From Bacteroidota bacterium (lineage in GTDB: Bacteria; Bacteroidota; Bacteroidia; Chitinophagales; Chitinophagaceae), in assembly GCA_947448725.1 (NCBI GenBank), contig CANFOM010000001.1:1-64000 (forward strand): DNA of 64,000 bases. Reading direction: 5' to 3'. Within the stretch, counting starts at the first letter, position 1; every line of letters begins with the position of its first letter. The translations under genes were made by a program, and so were the position numbers. Positions 14,850 through 23,323 of this stretch are shown piece by piece. The notes beneath the pieces were generated by a model. The model was not told where the DNA came from and made no database searches. It saw nothing but the letters and a program-made list of their open reading frames with translations.

Positions 14850-15899
14850 ATGAGTTTATATTTATCCGTTGCAATTATCGTCCTCATTTTTGTGGTAATT
14901 TTTCAAATTGCCAAAGCAAGTGAATACGTATCTATTTTAAAAGGTGAAGAAGCCAGTCGTCAACAAAACAACAAGATCAATGGATTTTTGATGGTTGCTT
15001 TTTTAGTGTTGGGCTTCGTTGGTATTTATGTATGTAATAAAGCCTATTATGGTAAAACACAAATGGCTCAAGGGGCTGCAAGTATTCAAGGCCAAAAGGT
15101 AGATGAAATGCTTTTTGTCACTTTAATCATTACAGGCATTGTATTTGTGATTACCCAAGTGTTGTTATTTTGGTTTGCTTACAAATACCAAGAAGATAAA
15201 AATCGTAAAGTTTTCTTTTTTGCGCATAGCACTAAATTAGAATTAATCTGGACTGCTATTCCTGCTATTGCACTTACTGTACTCGTAGTGTTTGGTTTGC
15301 GTAACTGGTTTTTCTTTACAGGTGAGCCACCTAAGAATGCAATGGTGGTAGAAGTAACTGGGAAACAATTTGGTTGGATTTTCCGCTACTCAGGTAAGGA
15401 CGCCATCTTTGGTAAAAAATATTACAAGAACATAGATCCTGCTACCAATTCTGTTGGTATTATTTGGGATGATAAATATGCACAAGACGATATTTTAACA
15501 GAACAAACAATGTATGTTGTTAAAGGAACCCCTGTTAAATTAATCATTGGGTCTAGAGACGTTATTCATGATGTGGGTTTAACTCATTTCCGTTTGAAAA
15601 TGGATGCCGTTCCTGGTATTCCTACTACGATGTGGTTTACACCTATCTATACCACTAAAGAAATGCGTGAAAAAACAGGCAACCCTAATTTCGCTTATGA
15701 AATTTCTTGCGATCAAATGTGCGGCAATGGTCACTATTCTATGAAAGGGGTGATTGAAGTAGTTGATCAAGAAGAATATGATTTGTGGATGGCGAAACAA
15801 AAGCCACAATACTTTACTGCTTTCCCGGAGAAAGATCCGTCCGCAGTGCCGGTAGCAAAGGCAGACAGCACCACGAAAGCCACCACAGCAAAAATGTAA
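14850..15899 (+). CDS. coxB: Cytochrome c oxidase subunit II
   Basis: This 349-residue subunit II has three or four N-terminal hydrophobic segments (more than the usual two, a Bacteroidota trait) and a periplasmic CuA domain. The CuA ligands are visible in SCDQMCGNGHYSM (two Cys, His, Met) and the upstream His in VIHDVGLTHFRLK. No cytochrome c domain is fused, so electrons probably arrive from the Act complex. A low-complexity Ala/Thr/Lys tail ends the protein. Confidence 0.95.
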   Translation: MSLYLSVAIIVLIFVVIFQIAKASEYVSILKGEEASRQQNNKINGFLMVAFLVLGFVGIYVCNKAYYGKTQMAQGAASIQGQKVDEMLFVTLIITGIVFVITQVLLFWFAYKYQEDKNRKVFFFAHSTKLELIWTAIPAIALTVLVVFGLRNWFFFTGEPPKNAMVVEVTGKQFGWIFRYSGKDAIFGKKYYKNIDPATNSVGIIWDDKYAQDDILTEQTMYVVKGTPVKLIIGSRDVIHDVGLTHFRLKMDAVPGIPTTMWFTPIYTTKEMREKTGNPNFAYEISCDQMCGNGHYSMKGVIEVVDQEEYDLWMAKQKPQYFTAFPEKDPSAVPVAKADSTTKATTAKM

Positions 15900-15968
15900 A
15901 ATAGTTTCTTAAGTAAAAAATCACTTAAGATTTTAAAATAGAAAGATTAAAATTATTAAATAAAAGGT

Positions 15969-17774
15969 ATGAGTCACGAAGCAGCATTACATAATCATGA
16001 AGGTCAAGGACATGATGATCATGGTCATCACGAACATCATGATACTTTCTTAACTAAATATGTATTTAGTCAAGACCATAAAATGATCGCGAAGCAATTC
16101 TTGATCACTGGTATGGTTTGGGCAGTACTAGGTGGTTTAATGAGCGTACTTTTCCGATTGCAATTAGGATATCCTGATGCTAGTTTTCCTTGGTTAGAGT
16201 CTATCCTAGGTAAATGGGCTAAAGGTGGTCAAATTACCCCCGAAGCTTATTATGCTTTAGTAACTACACACGGTACGGTATTAGTATTCTTTGTATTGAC
16301 AGCTGGCTTGTCTGGTACTTTTGCTAACTTTTTAATTCCATTACAAATTGGTGCACGCGATATGGCGTCTCCTTTTTTAAATATGTTAAGCTATTGGTTC
16401 TTCTTTACTGCGAGTATTGTTATGTTGTCTTCTTTATTTGTAGAAACAGGACCCTTTAGTGGTGGTTGGACTGCTTATCCTCCCTTATCTGCATTGCATG
16501 ATGCTTCACCTGGTTCTAAATCGGGCATGGACTTATGGATTATTGCGATGGCTTTATTCGTTGTGTCTTCTTTATTAGGAGGTTTAAATTATATCGCTAC
16601 CATTTTAAACATGCGTACTAAAGGTATGAGCATGACTCGTTTGCCTTTAACTATTTGGGCTTTATTCTTTACTGCAGTATTAGGCGTATTGTCTTTCCCA
16701 GTATTGTTGTCTGGTATGATCTTATTAATTTTTGATAGAAATTTCGGTACTAGTTTTTATCTTTCTGATATTTATGTAAATGGGGTTGGCGCTTTATCTA
16801 ACGAAGGCGGTTCGGCTATTTTATTCCAACACTTATTCTGGTTCTTAGGTCACCCCGAGGTTTACATTATATTATTACCTGCCATGGGTATGGTTTCTGA
16901 AATCATGTCAGTGAATTCTCGCAAACCTATCTTTGGTTATATGGCGATGTTGGGTTCTTTATTTGCAATTGCCATTTTAGCCTTCTTGGTTTGGGCGCAC
17001 CATATGTTCGTTACAGGACTAAATCCTTTCTTAGGATCGGTGTTTGTATTATTAACGTTATTAATTGCGGTACCTTCTGCTATTAAAGTATTTAACTGGT
17101 TAACTACTTTATGGAGAGGCAATATTCGTTTCACGCCAGGTATGTTATTTGCTATTGGTTTTGTAAGCTTATTTATCTCTGGTGGTTTAACAGGTATTTG
17201 GTTAGGTAACGCTGCTTTAGATATTTATTTACACGATAGTTATTTTGTGGTGGCGCATTTCCATATTGTAATGGGTGTGGCAAGTATGTTTGGCATGTTT
17301 GCCGGTGTTTACCACTGGTTCCCTAAAATGTATGGTCGCTATCTAAATAATTCATTAGGGTACATTCACTTCTGGATTACCATTGCCGGCGCTTATATGA
17401 TTTTCTGGCCAATGCATTACCAAGGTTTAGCGGGTATGCCTCGTCGTTATTTCGATTTTAGCATTTGGGAAAGCTTTAAGCAATTTGCCGAATTAAATCG
17501 TTTCATTAGTACCGTAGCGATGATTGTTTTTGCTGTTCAAATTTTATTCTTAATTAATTTCTTCTATTCAATATTCAAAGGACGTAAAGTGACTGTGCTA
17601 AATCCTTGGGAGTCTAATACTTTAGAGTGGACAACACCTATTCGCCCTGGTCATGGCAACTGGCCTGGTGAAATACCAGAAGTACATCGCTGGCCTTATG
17701 ATTACGGTAAAGATGGACATGACTTCATTCCACAAGATGTTCCTGTGGGTGCGGATGAAACGGACACACACTAG
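15969..17774 (+). CDS. coxA: Cytochrome c oxidase subunit I
   Basis: This 601-residue heme-copper oxidase catalytic subunit has about twelve helices. The N-terminus is very His-rich (HNHEGQGHDDHGHHEHHD), possibly a metal-binding tail. Heme a ligand His is in TTHGTVLVFF. The HPEVYIILLP motif carries the CuB His, the cross-linked Tyr and the D-channel Glu of A1-type oxidases, AHHMF holds two further CuB ligands, and HFHIVMG holds the heme ligands. It reduces oxygen to water and pumps protons. It is terminated by a strong hairpin at 17793. Confidence 0.96.
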   Translation: MSHEAALHNHEGQGHDDHGHHEHHDTFLTKYVFSQDHKMIAKQFLITGMVWAVLGGLMSVLFRLQLGYPDASFPWLESILGKWAKGGQITPEAYYALVTTHGTVLVFFVLTAGLSGTFANFLIPLQIGARDMASPFLNMLSYWFFFTASIVMLSSLFVETGPFSGGWTAYPPLSALHDASPGSKSGMDLWIIAMALFVVSSLLGGLNYIATILNMRTKGMSMTRLPLTIWALFFTAVLGVLSFPVLLSGMILLIFDRNFGTSFYLSDIYVNGVGALSNEGGSAILFQHLFWFLGHPEVYIILLPAMGMVSEIMSVNSRKPIFGYMAMLGSLFAIAILAFLVWAHHMFVTGLNPFLGSVFVLLTLLIAVPSAIKVFNWLTTLWRGNIRFTPGMLFAIGFVSLFISGGLTGIWLGNAALDIYLHDSYFVVAHFHIVMGVASMFGMFAGVYHWFPKMYGRYLNNSLGYIHFWITIAGAYMIFWPMHYQGLAGMPRRYFDFSIWESFKQFAELNRFISTVAMIVFAVQILFLINFFYSIFKGRKVTVLNPWESNTLEWTTPIRPGHGNWPGEIPEVHRWPYDYGKDGHDFIPQDVPVGADETDTH

Positions 17775-17792
17775 TTAAAATATATTCAGTAG

Positions 17793-17820
17793 TACAATGC
17801 CCTGATTGCAGGGCATTGTA
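17793..17820 (+). terminator. Terminator after coxA
   Basis: The stem TACAATGCCCTG (17793-17804) and CAGGGCATTGTA (17809-17820) is a perfect 12 bp with a four-base loop, followed by ATTT. It divides the act-coxBA transcript from the ctaB-coxC part and may be partly read through. Confidence 0.8.
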
Positions 17821-17883
17821 ATTTGATAAACATGCACTTGAATTTCTTTTTTGTTGAATCATGGTTTTGAAAAACTTTTCTAA

Positions 17884-18744
17884 TTGAAACAAACGCTTAC
17901 TAATTACGCACAGTTAATGAAGTTCACCCTAAGTTTTACGGTGGTTTTTACTTGTGTAATTTGTTATATGTTGGCGCCAACAGTTAGAGCCTATGATTGG
18001 TCCATGATTTTGCTTTTAACTTTTGCAGGTTTATGTATTACTGGTAGTGCGAATGCGATTAATCAAGCCGTGGAAAAAGATACTGATGCACAAATGAAGC
18101 GTACGGCTAATCGGCCGGTGGCTGCTGGCCGAATGACTCAACAAACCGCTTATATTTTTGCTATTATTGCCGGAATAGTAGGCGTGGTTATTATGTGGAA
18201 GTATTTTAATATTTCTTCCGCTTTACTTTCTGCTTTTAGCTTATTCTTATATGCGTTTATTTATACGCCCTTAAAAAAAATAAATTCTATAGCAGTTTTA
18301 GTAGGCGCTTTTCCTGGAGCCCTTCCTTGTTTGATTGGATGGGTAGCAGGCAATGATGATTTTGCTTACGCTGGATGGGCTTTATTTTTAATTCAATTCT
18401 TATGGCAGTTCCCTCACTTTTGGGCCATCGCTTGGGTTTCTCATACGGATTATTCTAGAGTAGGTTTTAAATTATTACCTGCTAAAGAAGGACCTACACG
18501 TTTTACTGCATTGCAATCTATCATGTATGCGGTGTTAATGATTCCTATCGGTTTCTTACCTCATTATTTAAACCTAACTGGTAATGTAAGTATGTGGATT
18601 TTACTAGTGGCTAATATTTTTATGGTGGTGCAATGTGTTCGCTTGTATCAAAATATGGGAGTACCCGCAGCAAGAAGAGTGATGTTTAGCAGTTATATTT
18701 ATTTACCTATTGTTTATTTGGCTTTACTCGCAGATAAATTATAA
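17884..18744 (+). CDS. ctaB: Protoheme IX farnesyltransferase (heme O synthase)
   Basis: This 286-residue UbiA-family prenyltransferase with about eight helices adds a farnesyl group to heme b, giving heme O, the precursor of heme A. Motifs are NQAVEKDTDAQMKRTANRP (the DxxxD Mg-pyrophosphate site and R/P) and YTPLKKIN. The start is TTG at 17884. An ATG 33 bp later would remove the conserved first residues, so TTG is preferred. It serves the neighbouring oxidase together with ctaA at 56403. Confidence 0.93.
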   Translation: MKQTLTNYAQLMKFTLSFTVVFTCVICYMLAPTVRAYDWSMILLLTFAGLCITGSANAINQAVEKDTDAQMKRTANRPVAAGRMTQQTAYIFAIIAGIVGVVIMWKYFNISSALLSAFSLFLYAFIYTPLKKINSIAVLVGAFPGALPCLIGWVAGNDDFAYAGWALFLIQFLWQFPHFWAIAWVSHTDYSRVGFKLLPAKEGPTRFTALQSIMYAVLMIPIGFLPHYLNLTGNVSMWILLVANIFMVVQCVRLYQNMGVPAARRVMFSSYIYLPIVYLALLADKL

Positions 18745-18754
18745 ATATTTTATT

Positions 18755-19336
18755 ATGGCAACAGATGTAAAAACAGGCGCTGAAAAAAATAAAATTCATC
18801 CCTACAAAATGGTCCTTTATGCAGGACTTGGTAGTATCGTGATGATGTTTGCTGGTTTAACCAGTGCTTATATTGTAAAAAAGAGTCAGGCCAACTGGTT
18901 GGATTTTGAGCTGCCCAATGTGTTTCTCATTTCCACTTTTGTTATTTTACTAAGCAGTTTCACCATTCAAATGGCGGTCAAAAAAGCCAAGGAAGGCTTG
19001 CAAAACCAATACCGTGGATTTTTGAGCGTTACTGCTATTTTAGGAGTCGTTTTTATGATTTTGCAGCTTCAAGGTTTCATGGCTTTGCAGACCAATAATA
19101 TTGCTTTAACTGGCCCAAGAAGTAACTCGGCAGCCTCTTTTTTGTTTGTTATTACCCTTTTACACCTATTTCACGTTTTGGGTGGGGTTTTAGCACTTAT
19201 TGGAGTGTCTTTTAAGTCATTTTCGGCCAAAAACAACCTAGAAAATACCTTGCCGGTACAATTGCTATCAACTTACTGGCATTTTGTAGATATACTTTGG
19301 ATTTACCTTTTCGTCTTCCTTCATTGGATTGGGTAA
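18755..19336 (+). CDS. Cytochrome c oxidase subunit III-like protein (first copy)
   Basis: The protein has 193 residues from the ATG at 18755. An upstream in-frame ATG would overlap ctaB and is not favoured. About five helices include LLHLFHVLGGVLALIG and the final WHFVDILWIYLFVF, which is the signature end of subunit III. Bacteroidota oxidase operons commonly carry two such proteins. This one starts 10 bp after ctaB. Confidence 0.9.
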   Translation: MATDVKTGAEKNKIHPYKMVLYAGLGSIVMMFAGLTSAYIVKKSQANWLDFELPNVFLISTFVILLSSFTIQMAVKKAKEGLQNQYRGFLSVTAILGVVFMILQLQGFMALQTNNIALTGPRSNSAASFLFVITLLHLFHVLGGVLALIGVSFKSFSAKNNLENTLPVQLLSTYWHFVDILWIYLFVFLHWIG

Positions 19337-19427
19337 ATGGCCAAAATTGTTAAAGATAAATACAAAAAAAGCCGGTTTTTTGATACGAATATCCTTGATA
19401 GCCAATATTTTTGCACTGAAATAGAAA

Positions 19428-20120
19428 TTGAACATGTCAACAACAACAACCGCTTCGCCAAATGAAGCAAAATTGTGGGGAGGAGGAAAAAGTCCTTTTA
19501 ATTCTGAGTACGGAAAAGTAATGATGTGGTACTTTTTGATGAGTGACGCATTTACTTTTGGTGCTTTTTTAATCTCTTATGGTACAGTCCGTTTTTCAAC
19601 CAACGGATGGCCTAATTCCAATGAAGTTTTTAGAAGTTTTCCATTCGCTCCAGAAGGAGTGCATGCACCCTTGGTGTTTGTAAGTATTATGACTTTTATA
19701 TTAATCATTAGCTCTGTTACCATGGTATTAGCAGTACACGCTGGTAAAAACATGGACAAGAGTGGTGTGGTTAGAAATATGATTTGGACCATTATTGGTG
19801 GGCTTGCTTTTTTAAGCTGTCAAGCATGGGAGTGGAATCACTTACATAGCGAAGGCGCTTGGTGGGGTATGAATCCATTTTTAAATGCAGATGGTACGGC
19901 TAGCAGCACGAACTTTACCAACTTCTTTTTTACCATTACTGGTTTTCATGGCTTCCACGTTTTTAGTGGGGTGGTGATTAATATTATTATGTTGATTATG
20001 ACTTTGTTAAATAAGTTTGAGCAAAGAGGTCATTACTTAATGATTGAAAAAGCTGGTTTGTACTGGCACTTTGTGGATTTAGTTTGGGTATTTGTATTCA
20101 CCATCTTTTATTTATTATAA
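19428..20120 (+). CDS. Cytochrome c oxidase subunit III-like protein (second copy)
   Basis: The 230-residue subunit III homologue ends YWHFVDLVWVFVFTIFY like the first copy. It carries the GFHGFHVFSGV segment with conserved His and the MSDAFTFGAF helix. Subunit III stabilises subunit I and the proton pathway. It lies 91 bp after the first copy; that gap has a short AT-flanked GCCGG and a promoter-like TATTTTTG but no clear terminator. Confidence 0.92.
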   Translation: MNMSTTTTASPNEAKLWGGGKSPFNSEYGKVMMWYFLMSDAFTFGAFLISYGTVRFSTNGWPNSNEVFRSFPFAPEGVHAPLVFVSIMTFILIISSVTMVLAVHAGKNMDKSGVVRNMIWTIIGGLAFLSCQAWEWNHLHSEGAWWGMNPFLNADGTASSTNFTNFFFTITGFHGFHVFSGVVINIIMLIMTLLNKFEQRGHYLMIEKAGLYWHFVDLVWVFVFTIFYLL

Positions 20121-20138
20121 CAAGCACAAGAAATTTAT

Positions 20139-20609
20139 ATGTCACATACACACACAGATCAGGAAGCGCATAACAAAGAGGCGATGGCTGAAATTAAAAA
20201 AGTAACCATCATCTTATCGGTATTTACAATTATCGAATTGATTTTAGGATTTTGGATGATAGGAATGACTTCTGTTGGTTTAAAATTAGCTGTTAAAGGA
20301 ACCATTGTTATTTTGATGATGGCAAAAGCTTTTTATATTGTTGCTTACTTTATGCACTTAAAGCATGAGGTAAAAAACTTAATCATGACAATTGTCGTGC
20401 CTTTGATGTTATTTGTTTGGTTTATTGCTGCCTTTTTATGGGATGGTAATTCCTTCAGAAATTTACGTAACAATTATGATCCTTATTTTAAAGAACAAGC
20501 TACCATTAAAGTAGAGAAGAAGGAAGAAGGAGAACATGGCGCTACTAAACATAAGGCTACTGAAGTGAAAGAAATACCTGCGCCTAGCGCACCTGTTGAG
20601 AAGCATTAA
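20139..20609 (+). CDS. Cytochrome c oxidase subunit IV-like protein
   Basis: This 156-residue CyoD/CtaF-type protein has three helices (about 26-46, 50-70 and 80-101) and the conserved AYFMHLKHE motif. A charged Lys/Glu-rich tail follows. It starts with a His-containing SHTHTDQEAHN. It is an accessory assembly subunit and the last gene before a terminator. Confidence 0.9.
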   Translation: MSHTHTDQEAHNKEAMAEIKKVTIILSVFTIIELILGFWMIGMTSVGLKLAVKGTIVILMMAKAFYIVAYFMHLKHEVKNLIMTIVVPLMLFVWFIAAFLWDGNSFRNLRNNYDPYFKEQATIKVEKKEEGEHGATKHKATEVKEIPAPSAPVEKH

Positions 20610-20652
20610 TATGATTCTTAAGTTAGGAGCTCGAGGCCCTTTTCAAATAATT

Positions 20653-20681
20653 AAAACCACCCCGATCCTAGAGGTGGTTTT
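20653..20681 (+). terminator. Terminator after subunit IV gene
   Basis: AAAACCACC (20653-20661) pairs with GGTGGTTTT (20673-20681), followed by a T/A-rich tract. It sits 43 bp after the subunit IV stop and just before the Sco gene. Confidence 0.75.
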
Positions 20682-20693
20682 TAAATTTATAAA

Positions 20694-21512
20694 ATGTCAA
20701 AAAAATCTTTCTACGGTTTAATCATTGCCCTTTTTATTCCTGTTGCATGTTACTTGTGGTTAAAATCGGCCAGTGACCATGCGGTGGTGATGCCTAGGCA
20801 TTATTTATTAGACACGGTGATAGAGCAGGTGGTAGATGGCAAACAAAAATCAGACAGTGTTTGGCATACCACCAAAAACATCAGCCTGATCAATCAATTA
20901 GGTGATACCGTTTCTATATACGATCAACATGGAAAAATTATTATCCTTGATTTATTTTTTACCAGCTGTGGTAGTATTTGCCCCAAGCTTACTGGTAATA
21001 TGAGCAAGTTGCAGCGCTCTTTTTCTAGAGGTGGCGATGTGCGCAATAGGGTAGATACTTCTATTGTTCAGTTTATGTCTATTAGTGTAGATCCTGTTAG
21101 AGATAGCGTTTCCACATTAAGAGCTTATGCCAATAAGATGGGCGTGATTTCGGATAACTGGTGGTTGCTTACTGGCAATAGAGATTCTATTTACAAATTT
21201 GCTTTTGAAGAATTAAAAGTAGATCAATTTAGCAAAGAGCTCATTAACCCCGATTTTGTACATACCAGTCGCTTTATTTTGATTGATAAAAAAATGCAAG
21301 TACGTGGTTATTACAATGGCTTAGATTCGACCTCGATTTTAAAATTGGCCAAAGATGTGGGTTATTTAATGTTAGAGAAAGACAAGACAAAAAGAAATGA
21401 AGTATTCCAACAGATTATTGACCTTAGTTGGCTGTGGTTATTAATAGCTGTATTAGTGAGTGGATTTGTTTATTATTTTAATACAAAGTTTAATAAACCT
21501 AAAACAAAATAA
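20694..21512 (+). CDS. SCO1/SenC copper chaperone for CuA
   Basis: This 272-residue Sco protein has an N-terminal membrane anchor (about 5-23), a thioredoxin-like fold with the copper-binding TSCGSICP (CxxxC) and the distal His in DFVHTSRFILI, and an unusual C-terminal membrane helix (about 244-263). It delivers copper to, or reduces, the CuA site of CoxB. It has the same orientation as the oxidase genes. Confidence 0.93.
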   Translation: MSKKSFYGLIIALFIPVACYLWLKSASDHAVVMPRHYLLDTVIEQVVDGKQKSDSVWHTTKNISLINQLGDTVSIYDQHGKIIILDLFFTSCGSICPKLTGNMSKLQRSFSRGGDVRNRVDTSIVQFMSISVDPVRDSVSTLRAYANKMGVISDNWWLLTGNRDSIYKFAFEELKVDQFSKELINPDFVHTSRFILIDKKMQVRGYYNGLDSTSILKLAKDVGYLMLEKDKTKRNEVFQQIIDLSWLWLLIAVLVSGFVYYFNTKFNKPKTK

Positions 21513-21599
21513 ACAACATTTTAAAGTAAGTTTTTACTTTGCAATTCATGGTAGAAAGATAAAATTTGAAATTAACTTATAGCCCCAAAATATTGATTT

Positions 21600-22184
21600 A
21601 TGTTAGCACCTGTAATGAAAAAGAATGACAAGCAAGCGAAATTATTAATAGGAATATTTTCGGTGGTGGTATTGGGGGCAGTAACATTTTTAAGCAAATT
21701 TACATTGGTTGTTGAATTGCCTTTTGACAAACATATTTTTGCATTAATCAATGCGCTCTTAAATGCAACCGTGGCGGTTTTATTGGTAGCTGCTTTGATT
21801 GCAGTAAAACAAAAAAATTATACAGCCCATAAAAATATTATGCTTACCGCATTATTATTATCCGTACTTTTTTTAGTTTCTTATATAGCCCACCATCTAT
21901 TGGCAGGCGAAACTAAGTTTGGAGATACGGATCATGATGGACTAGTAAGTGCTGCAGAACTAGTGGTAGTAGGGAATACAAGAGGTTTGTATTTTTTATT
22001 ATTAGCGACACATATTATTTTAGCTGCCACAAGTTTACCTTTTATATTATTTACAGCGTATCGTGGTTTAACTGGCGAATATGCCGATCATAAGAGAAAA
22101 GCCAAAAGAATGTGGCCTATTTGGTTTTATGTAGCTGTGACAGGCCCCTTGGTATACATGATGATTAAGCCTTATTATTCCTAA
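21600..22184 (+). CDS. DUF420-family membrane protein with EF-hand-like loop
   Basis: This 194-residue protein has about five helices and is related to the DUF420 (CtaG-like/YozB) group often encoded beside oxidases. His residues in YTAHKNIM, IAHHLLAGE and LLATHIILAA are placed as in the family. Between helices, residues 109-120 (DTDHDGLVSAAE) fit a complete EF-hand calcium loop (D1, D3, D5, G6, V8, E12). It is probably an oxidase assembly factor. The loop is likely periplasmic. Confidence 0.85.
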   Translation: MLAPVMKKNDKQAKLLIGIFSVVVLGAVTFLSKFTLVVELPFDKHIFALINALLNATVAVLLVAALIAVKQKNYTAHKNIMLTALLLSVLFLVSYIAHHLLAGETKFGDTDHDGLVSAAELVVVGNTRGLYFLLLATHIILAATSLPFILFTAYRGLTGEYADHKRKAKRMWPIWFYVAVTGPLVYMMIKPYYS

Positions 22185-22216
22185 ACTATAATTCACTACT
22201 ACTAGTAGTTGTAGAT

Positions 22217-22387
22217 TTAATTTGGTTTAGTAGATTTTACTATTTTTTTAACTTTAGTTGTAGACTTTAGATTCTCAGATTTATGCTTTTTTATGTAAGC
22301 ACTAATTTCTTGAAAATCTTTTTTAGTCATTTTGCTAGGCCCTATTAAAAAATCAACACCTGCCGGTTCAATAATAATATTTTTCAT
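22217..22387 (-). CDS. Small basic protein, partner of GNAT-like gene
   Basis: This 56-residue ORF reads MKNIIIEPAGVDFLIGPSKM, then TKKDFQEISAYIKKHK, then a Lys/Thr-rich tail. It starts 2 bp after the stop of the GNAT-like gene (22390-22917) and is surely in the same transcript. The strand-strand-helix composition and charge resemble small antitoxin-type proteins. I do not recognise a family. The ORF is short, but its tight coupling to the upstream gene supports it. Confidence 0.6.
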   Translation of the reverse strand: MKNIIIEPAGVDFLIGPSKMTKKDFQEISAYIKKHKSENLKSTTKVKKIVKSTKPN

Positions 22388-22389
22388 AA

Positions 22390-22917
22390 CTAACTATTTT
22401 TTGGGAAATATTTATTGATAAGTATTAAAGATTCTATTGGGTTAATGATCATTTTTTGGCCACTTGTATTAACTGCTCCTAAAGTTAATTCATAATGCTT
22501 AATTAAACTTGTTTTAGCATTAAAAGATATGTATCCTTCGAATCCATATTCTAAAGACATTTTACAGGCGTATGCGACTAAATTACCTGCTACTCCTAAA
22601 TACATTTTATGCTTATTCCTATTAAAATTGGCTGTTTCAAGCAAGTCCATAAATACATGATCAGATTGTATACTTATACTAATTAGACCCTGGGTAATAT
22701 TTTTATTATTTTCTAATGTTAATTTATACACAAACCGCCCATTAGTATTAAATTCTTTTACCCAATCAAATAACCACTTTTTATTACCTCTCAATTTTTC
22801 AATATCTTTTTTATCTAATAATACAATATTAGTTTTAAAACTATCTCCTGTAATTCTATTCTGAATTGAATTTGTTAATGTGTCAATGAGAAAACCTTGG
22901 TTTATTATTTGCATCAA
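22390..22917 (-). CDS. GNAT-like acetyltransferase family protein
   Basis: This 175-residue protein has a GNAT-like second half: MDLLETANFN, then MYLGVAGNLVAYACKMSLEY in the place of the acetyl-CoA loop and helix, then GYISFNAKTSLIKHYEL and a final PIESLILINKYF. The usual R/Q-x-x-G-x-G/A loop is not clear, so activity is uncertain. A 56-residue ORF follows after 2 bp. This could be a GNAT toxin/antitoxin-like pair or an ordinary modifying enzyme with a small companion. Confidence 0.6.
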   Translation of the reverse strand: MMQIINQGFLIDTLTNSIQNRITGDSFKTNIVLLDKKDIEKLRGNKKWLFDWVKEFNTNGRFVYKLTLENNKNITQGLISISIQSDHVFMDLLETANFNRNKHKMYLGVAGNLVAYACKMSLEYGFEGYISFNAKTSLIKHYELTLGAVNTSGQKMIINPIESLILINKYFPKNS

Positions 22918-22972
22918 GCAACCTAATAAAACTAATTGCGCTTAATTGGAGTAATTATACTTAGTTTTTATA

Positions 22973-23320
22973 TTAAAATCCCAATTCTTTAATTGGGTCC
23001 CAGTAGTGTTTTTCGAAATCTACAATGGTTTCGTTTTTTACTTTTATTTTTTCTTTCAGTAATAATTCTTGCATTAGGGTAGGGGTAGCAAAATGAGCTT
23101 TGCCTGTTAGCATGCCATTTCTATTAACGACACGGTGTGCTGGTACTTTGGGTTTTATACCATGAGAGGCATTCATGGCCCAGCCTACCATTCTTGAACT
23201 TCTGCCTGTTCCTAAGTATTTAGCAATGGCTCCATAACTGGTTACTCGACCTTTAGGGATGAGTCTTACCACATCAAATACATTTTGAAAAAAATCTTTC
23301 GTTTTAGGCGTGTAGTTCAT
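22973..23320 (-). CDS. Alkyltransferase-like (ATL) DNA-binding protein
   Basis: This 115-residue protein is the C-terminal domain of the O6-alkylguanine alkyltransferase family: PKGRVTSYGAIAKYLGTGRS (helix-turn-helix and arginine finger region) and VPAHRVVNRNG. The reactive Cys of PCHRV is replaced by Ala61, so it cannot transfer alkyl groups. ATLs bind alkylated bases and hand them to nucleotide excision repair. It lies 3 bp after trmB in the same direction. Confidence 0.9.
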   Translation of the reverse strand: MNYTPKTKDFFQNVFDVVRLIPKGRVTSYGAIAKYLGTGRSSRMVGWAMNASHGIKPKVPAHRVVNRNGMLTGKAHFATPTLMQELLLKEKIKVKNETIVDFEKHYWDPIKELGF

Positions 23321-23323
23321 CTT

